From Haliscomenobacter sp. (GTDB lineage Bacteria; Bacteroidota; Bacteroidia; Chitinophagales; Saprospiraceae), in NCBI RefSeq assembly GCF_016718685.1, contig NZ_JADKCX010000028.1, forward strand, positions 28,249 to 92,248: a stretch of 64,000 nucleotides of DNA, in the 5' to 3' direction. Below, piece by piece: positions 61,101-64,000 of the stretch (its first letter is position 1; the number at the start of each line of letters is the position of its first letter). The position numbers and the translations under genes were made by a program. The notes beneath the pieces were generated by a model. The model worked only from the letters and a program-made list of their open reading frames with translations, was not told the origin of the DNA and ran no database searches.

Positions 61101-62009
61101 CCCGAAAGGTTATCAGTTTGAAGTGCAAAAAAACGTAATTTTTAAGGGCCGCGCCAGTGTGCGCAATGGCCGTTTTACGTTCACTTTTGTGGTACCTAAA
61201 GACATCAATTACGCTTTTGGATTGGGCAAAATCAGTTACTACGCAGCAGACACCTTGCGCATGAGCGATGCCACGGGTGCTTTTAAACAAATCACCATTG
61301 GTGGCAATAGTCCAGATGGATTGAGTGACCAGCAGGGGCCTGAGGTGGAGGTGTTTATGAACTCCCTGGATTTTGTTTTTGGAGGCATCACCAATCCCGA
61401 TCCCCCTTGCTGGTGAGTCTGCGCGACGACAATGGCATCAACGTGGTGGGCAACAGCATTGGGCACGACCTGGAAGCAGTATTGGATGAAGATACCCAAA
61501 ACAGCTTGCTGCTCAACGATTTTTTTGAGGCCAAACTGGACGATTACACCCAGGGAGAAGTGCGTTACCCCATCTCCAGCCTGGCGGAGGGTTTGCACAA
61601 AATCCGGGTCAAAGCCTGGGACATTGCCAACAATTCCAGTGAAGGGTATACCGAGTTCATTGTCGCTTCCTCCGCAGATATTGCGCTGAAACACGTGCTC
61701 AACTACCCCAATCCGTTCACCGACCGTACCTGCTTTCAGTTTGAGCACAGCGCCAGCAATCAACAAATCGATATTTTGTTGCAAGTATACACCATTTCGG
61801 GGCGTCTGGTCAAAACCATCGAAACCTCGGTCCTCTCCGATGGCGCACTGCGGCAAGGAGACTGCATCGAGTGGGATGGCCGGGATGACTTCGGCGATAA
61901 ATTGGCACGCGGCGTATATTTATATAAAATTAAAGTTAGAGCAAATCTGCCGGGTGGCAGCGCCCTCAAAGGAGAAAGTAAGTTTGAAAAATTGGTTCTG
62001 CTAAAATAA
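58135..62009 (+). CDS. porU: Type IX secretion system sortase PorU (one-base frameshift)
   Basis: 1291 residues after adding one C to the C5 run at 61402-61406, joining ITNPDP to LLVSLRDDNGINVVG. Signal peptide, a long N-terminal beta domain (~60-470), then a gingipain-like C25 peptidase domain with catalytic His in TYLGHGGPNGWAQERVL and Cys in VVTATCSFTGYDD, an Ig-like region, and a C-terminal FlgD/sorting-like domain (LNYPNPFTDRTCFQF ... RGVYLYKIKV). PorU removes sorting tails and attaches cargo to the surface lipopolysaccharide. Length matches family (~1280). Followed by porV after 137 bases. Confidence 0.94.
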
Positions 62010-62146
62010 GATCGCCATTTTTTCGTACAATGAGTAAATTGCACCTTTTTTTTAACGGAACGATAACACATCATGAGAAAACGGCATGAAGTTTGTTTGC
62101 TGCTTAATGTGTATCAATCTAAAAAGATTTTTAAATAAAAAATCTC

Positions 62147-63385
62147 ATGAAGAACTTAGTACTTCGTTTGGCTGCCCTTTTGGTTTTAACCATTGTTTGT
62201 GTACACGTAGCAAGTGCACAGGGTTGCTATGCTGGTCCAGATGGAAAACTCTACAACTTGGATGGTACGCCTTGTACCAACACGGTAACTTCTGCGGTCC
62301 CTTTCCTGCGGATTGTTGCTGATGCGCGCTCTGGTGCGATGGGAGACGCGGGTATCGCCATTTCGGCAGACCCCAATGCCATGCACTTCAACGCCTCTAA
62401 ACTGGCTTTTGCCGAGGATAAAATGGCCATGTCGGCTACCTACACGCCCTGGTTGCGCTCTTTGGGCCTCAACGACGTGTACATGGCCTATTTGACTGGT
62501 TATCGCAAACTGGATGAACAGGAGTTACAAACCCTGGGCTTTGGCCTGCGGTATTTCTCTCTGGGTAGCATTCAGTTTACCGACATCAACGGTACTGCGC
62601 TGAATACGGGACGCCCAAATGAGTTTGAGGTATCCTTGGCTTATGCCCGTAAACTGACCGAAAAATTTTCGGCAGCCGTAACGGGTAAGTTCATTTATTC
62701 CAACCTGGCCGCGGGCAACGTAGTGGGAGGGGATGTAATTGAACCAGCCATTGCCGGTGCAGCAGATTTTTCGCTGACCTACAAAACGCCGATTGAACTC
62801 AAAAATGGCGATGGTGACTTGACCGTAGGTTTGGCCCTGTCCAATATCGGCAACAAGGTTTCGTATACCAATAGTACCGATCGCGACTTTTTGCCCGCAA
62901 ACTTTGGTTTGGGAGCGGCTTATACCATGAACCTGGATCAATACAACAGCTTGACTTTGACTACGGATGTCAACAAATTTTTGGTACCCACCCCATGCCA
63001 GGGTGGCCCGGAAGTATGTGATACCGACAACGACGGCACACCCGATTATAAGCAAGAATCACCCATAGGTGCCATTTTCTCTTCCTGGGGAGATGCGCCT
63101 GAAGGTATCTCTGAAGAACTGCGCGAGTTCATGTTTTCTTTTGGTGCAGAGTACTGGTACGACAAGCAGTTTGCCGTACGCGCTGGTTATTTTAGCGAGC
63201 ATGTTCGCAAAGGTGCCCGCAAGTACCTGACCGTAGGTTTGGGCTTGAAGTACAATGTATTTGGCCTTAACTTCTCTTACCTGGTTCCGACCACCAACCA
63301 ACGCAACCCATTGGACAATACGCTGCGATTCACGCTGCTGTTCAATTTTGCAGACCTGAATGAGCGAATAGCGAATAGCGAATAG
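62147..63385 (+). CDS. porV: Type IX secretion system outer-membrane protein PorV
   Basis: 412 residues. Signal peptide (LVLTIVCVHVASAQ), then TSAVPFLRIVADARSGAMGDAGIAIS, the PorV hallmark, and a FadL-like barrel (MSATYTPWLRSLGLNDVYMAYL, LGFGLRYFSLGSI, GFGLAY-like strands, KYLTVGLGLKYNVFGLNFSYLVP). PorV shuttles cargo from the SprA translocon to PorU. The last residues (RIANSE) and the TAG stop are encoded by the TAGCGAA repeat array, so the native C-terminus probably ended a few residues earlier (...LLFNFADLNE). Confidence 0.95.
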   Translation: MKNLVLRLAALLVLTIVCVHVASAQGCYAGPDGKLYNLDGTPCTNTVTSAVPFLRIVADARSGAMGDAGIAISADPNAMHFNASKLAFAEDKMAMSATYTPWLRSLGLNDVYMAYLTGYRKLDEQELQTLGFGLRYFSLGSIQFTDINGTALNTGRPNEFEVSLAYARKLTEKFSAAVTGKFIYSNLAAGNVVGGDVIEPAIAGAADFSLTYKTPIELKNGDGDLTVGLALSNIGNKVSYTNSTDRDFLPANFGLGAAYTMNLDQYNSLTLTTDVNKFLVPTPCQGGPEVCDTDNDGTPDYKQESPIGAIFSSWGDAPEGISEELREFMFSFGAEYWYDKQFAVRAGYFSEHVRKGARKYLTVGLGLKYNVFGLNFSYLVPTTNQRNPLDNTLRFTLLFNFADLNERIANSE

Positions 63386-63494
63386 CGAATAGCGAATAGC
63401 GAATAGCGAATAGCGAATAGCGAATAGCGAATAGCGAATAGCGAATAGCGAATAGCGAATAGCGAATAGCGAATAGCGAATAGCGAATAGCGAA
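63363..63494. repeat. TAGCGAA tandem array, 18 units plus partial
   Basis: 126 bases of exact TAGCGAA copies (63369-63494) preceded by a partial unit AGCGAA that overlaps the porV coding end. Followed by the same terminator and TTCGCTT-unit right flank as copy 1 at 50385. Confidence 0.97.
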
Positions 63495-63499
63495 TAAAT

Positions 63500-63545
63500 T
63501 AAAAAGCCTCGCGTGAAATCAATCATCGCGAGGCTTTTCTTTTTC
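63500..63545. terminator. Terminator in the TAGCGAA composite element, copy 2
   Basis: GCCTCGCG/CGCGAGGC stem (8 bp) with an A run before and TTTTCTTTTT after; the loop is nearly the same as copy 1 at 50491. It lies between convergent porV and rnpB. Confidence 0.85.
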
Positions 63546-63593
63546 CATGAATATACTACTTTTCGCTTTTCGCTTTTCGCTTAAAAAAAATTT

Positions 63594-64000
63594 GCCGCAA
63601 ACCGATAAGCCGGATTCTGTTCTACTGCCCGAAGGCAATAGCCTCTATCATTTATCTAGTCCCGTTCTTGCGAGCGGGATCCATCTGCCTACCCTCCCCA
63701 ACTTTTTTGCAAAAACAAAGCGAGCAGCTCTGCTGGGCTTGCGCCCAATTGAGGTATACTTGACATTTCAACCCACAAGGTTTATCCACACCGGATATTG
63801 CTACCTGGCCGCGTGTGCTCTTACCACACGTTTTCACCTTTTCCGCTTGCGCGGTAGTTTCTTTTCTGTGACCCTCTCTGTCCACTGTTTCGAGCTTGCG
63901 CTCAAAGCAGCAGCCCATCCGTTAGATGGTGTGGTGCTCTACGTTGTCCGGACTTTCCTCACGCTCATTTGCACGAGCCCGCGATAGAGTGGTTTGCGGC
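63594..64000 (-). ncRNA. rnpB: RNase P RNA (class A)
   Basis: The 407-base catalytic RNA of ribonuclease P, which cuts 5' leaders from pre-tRNAs. On the minus strand it begins GCCGCAAACC and ends GGTTTGCGGC, forming the P1 helix, so the whole RNA just fits to the window edge. Conserved elements: GAGGAAAGTCCGGAC near the 5' end and ACAGAATCCGGCTTATCGG near the 3' end. A T8 run follows immediately after P1 (63584-63591 as A on +), suitable for termination. It is convergent with porV. Confidence 0.97.

Noticed and set aside
63059..63526. Minus-strand 155-codon open frame with FAIRYSL repeats opposite porV
   Set aside because: It is the stop-free reverse translation of the TAGCGAA array joined to antisense porV; not a gene.

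Overview
The window comes from a member of the Bacteroidota, most likely a Saprospiria/Haliscomenobacter-like bacterium. Several signals support this. Promoters match TAnnTTTG, in places with TTTG about 20 bases upstream. There are three SusC/SusD pairs. A type IX secretion (T9SS) and gliding cluster (gldJ, porP/sprF-like, porU, porV) is present, along with large secreted proteins carrying T9SS sorting tails. The order rpmB-rpmG-DUF4295-ftsY is typical of this phylum. The genus is inference; no 16S rRNA is present.

Layout. 1-6200: housekeeping genes: two thioredoxin-fold proteins, manA, a methyltransferase, ruvX-def, a viroplasmin/RNase H protein, tatD and tRNA-Ser(GGA). 6200-13100: one very large secreted repeat protein (IPT/TIG, FG-GAP, about 13 PKD-like repeats, sorting tail). 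13200-22200: folP, a DUF4230-like membrane protein, a LuxR-type response regulator, an LRR lipoprotein, then a subtilase and an FG-GAP/UnbV lipoprotein that face each other and both lose their 3' ends at one junction. 22300-29100: ECF sigma, FecR anti-sigma, STN-containing SusC and SusD, a regulated outer-membrane uptake system. 29300-33700: another giant secreted protein. 34100-36200: tRNA-Arg(ACG), ribosomal proteins and ftsY. 36300-40900: rlpA-like, NTF2-like, App1-like phosphatase, quinone oxidoreductase and ribA. 41000-50400: two tandem SusC/SusD pairs, the second broken. 50500-64000: OmpA-like protein, a degenerate arginase-fold protein, murF, gldJ, a porP/sprF-like gene, porU, porV and RNase P RNA (rnpB) on the last bases.

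How it fits together. porU, porV, porP/sprF and gldJ make the machinery that exports and anchors proteins with C-terminal sorting domains. Three cargo proteins are in the window: the 6.9-kb repeat protein, the 4.4-kb cohesin/dockerin-like protein and the subtilase. SusC/SusD pairs import oligomers, and one pair is wired to an ECF sigma/FecR switch.

Two cross-cutting observations matter most. First, many genes are broken by single-base length changes in homopolymers, including genes expected to be needed (ribA, gldJ, porU). Restoring one base gives intact full-length proteins in nearly every case, so residual sequencing indels are the simplest explanation and the listed CDS spans bridge them. 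Second, intergenic gaps repeatedly hold inverted repeats whose arms are themselves short tandem repeats (GTTGA-, CACAGATT-, TAGCGAA-, GAAAATG- and GTTCAA-based). They usually sit against stop codons. One is a perfect 39-bp inverted repeat enclosing a promoter-like sequence between porP and porU.
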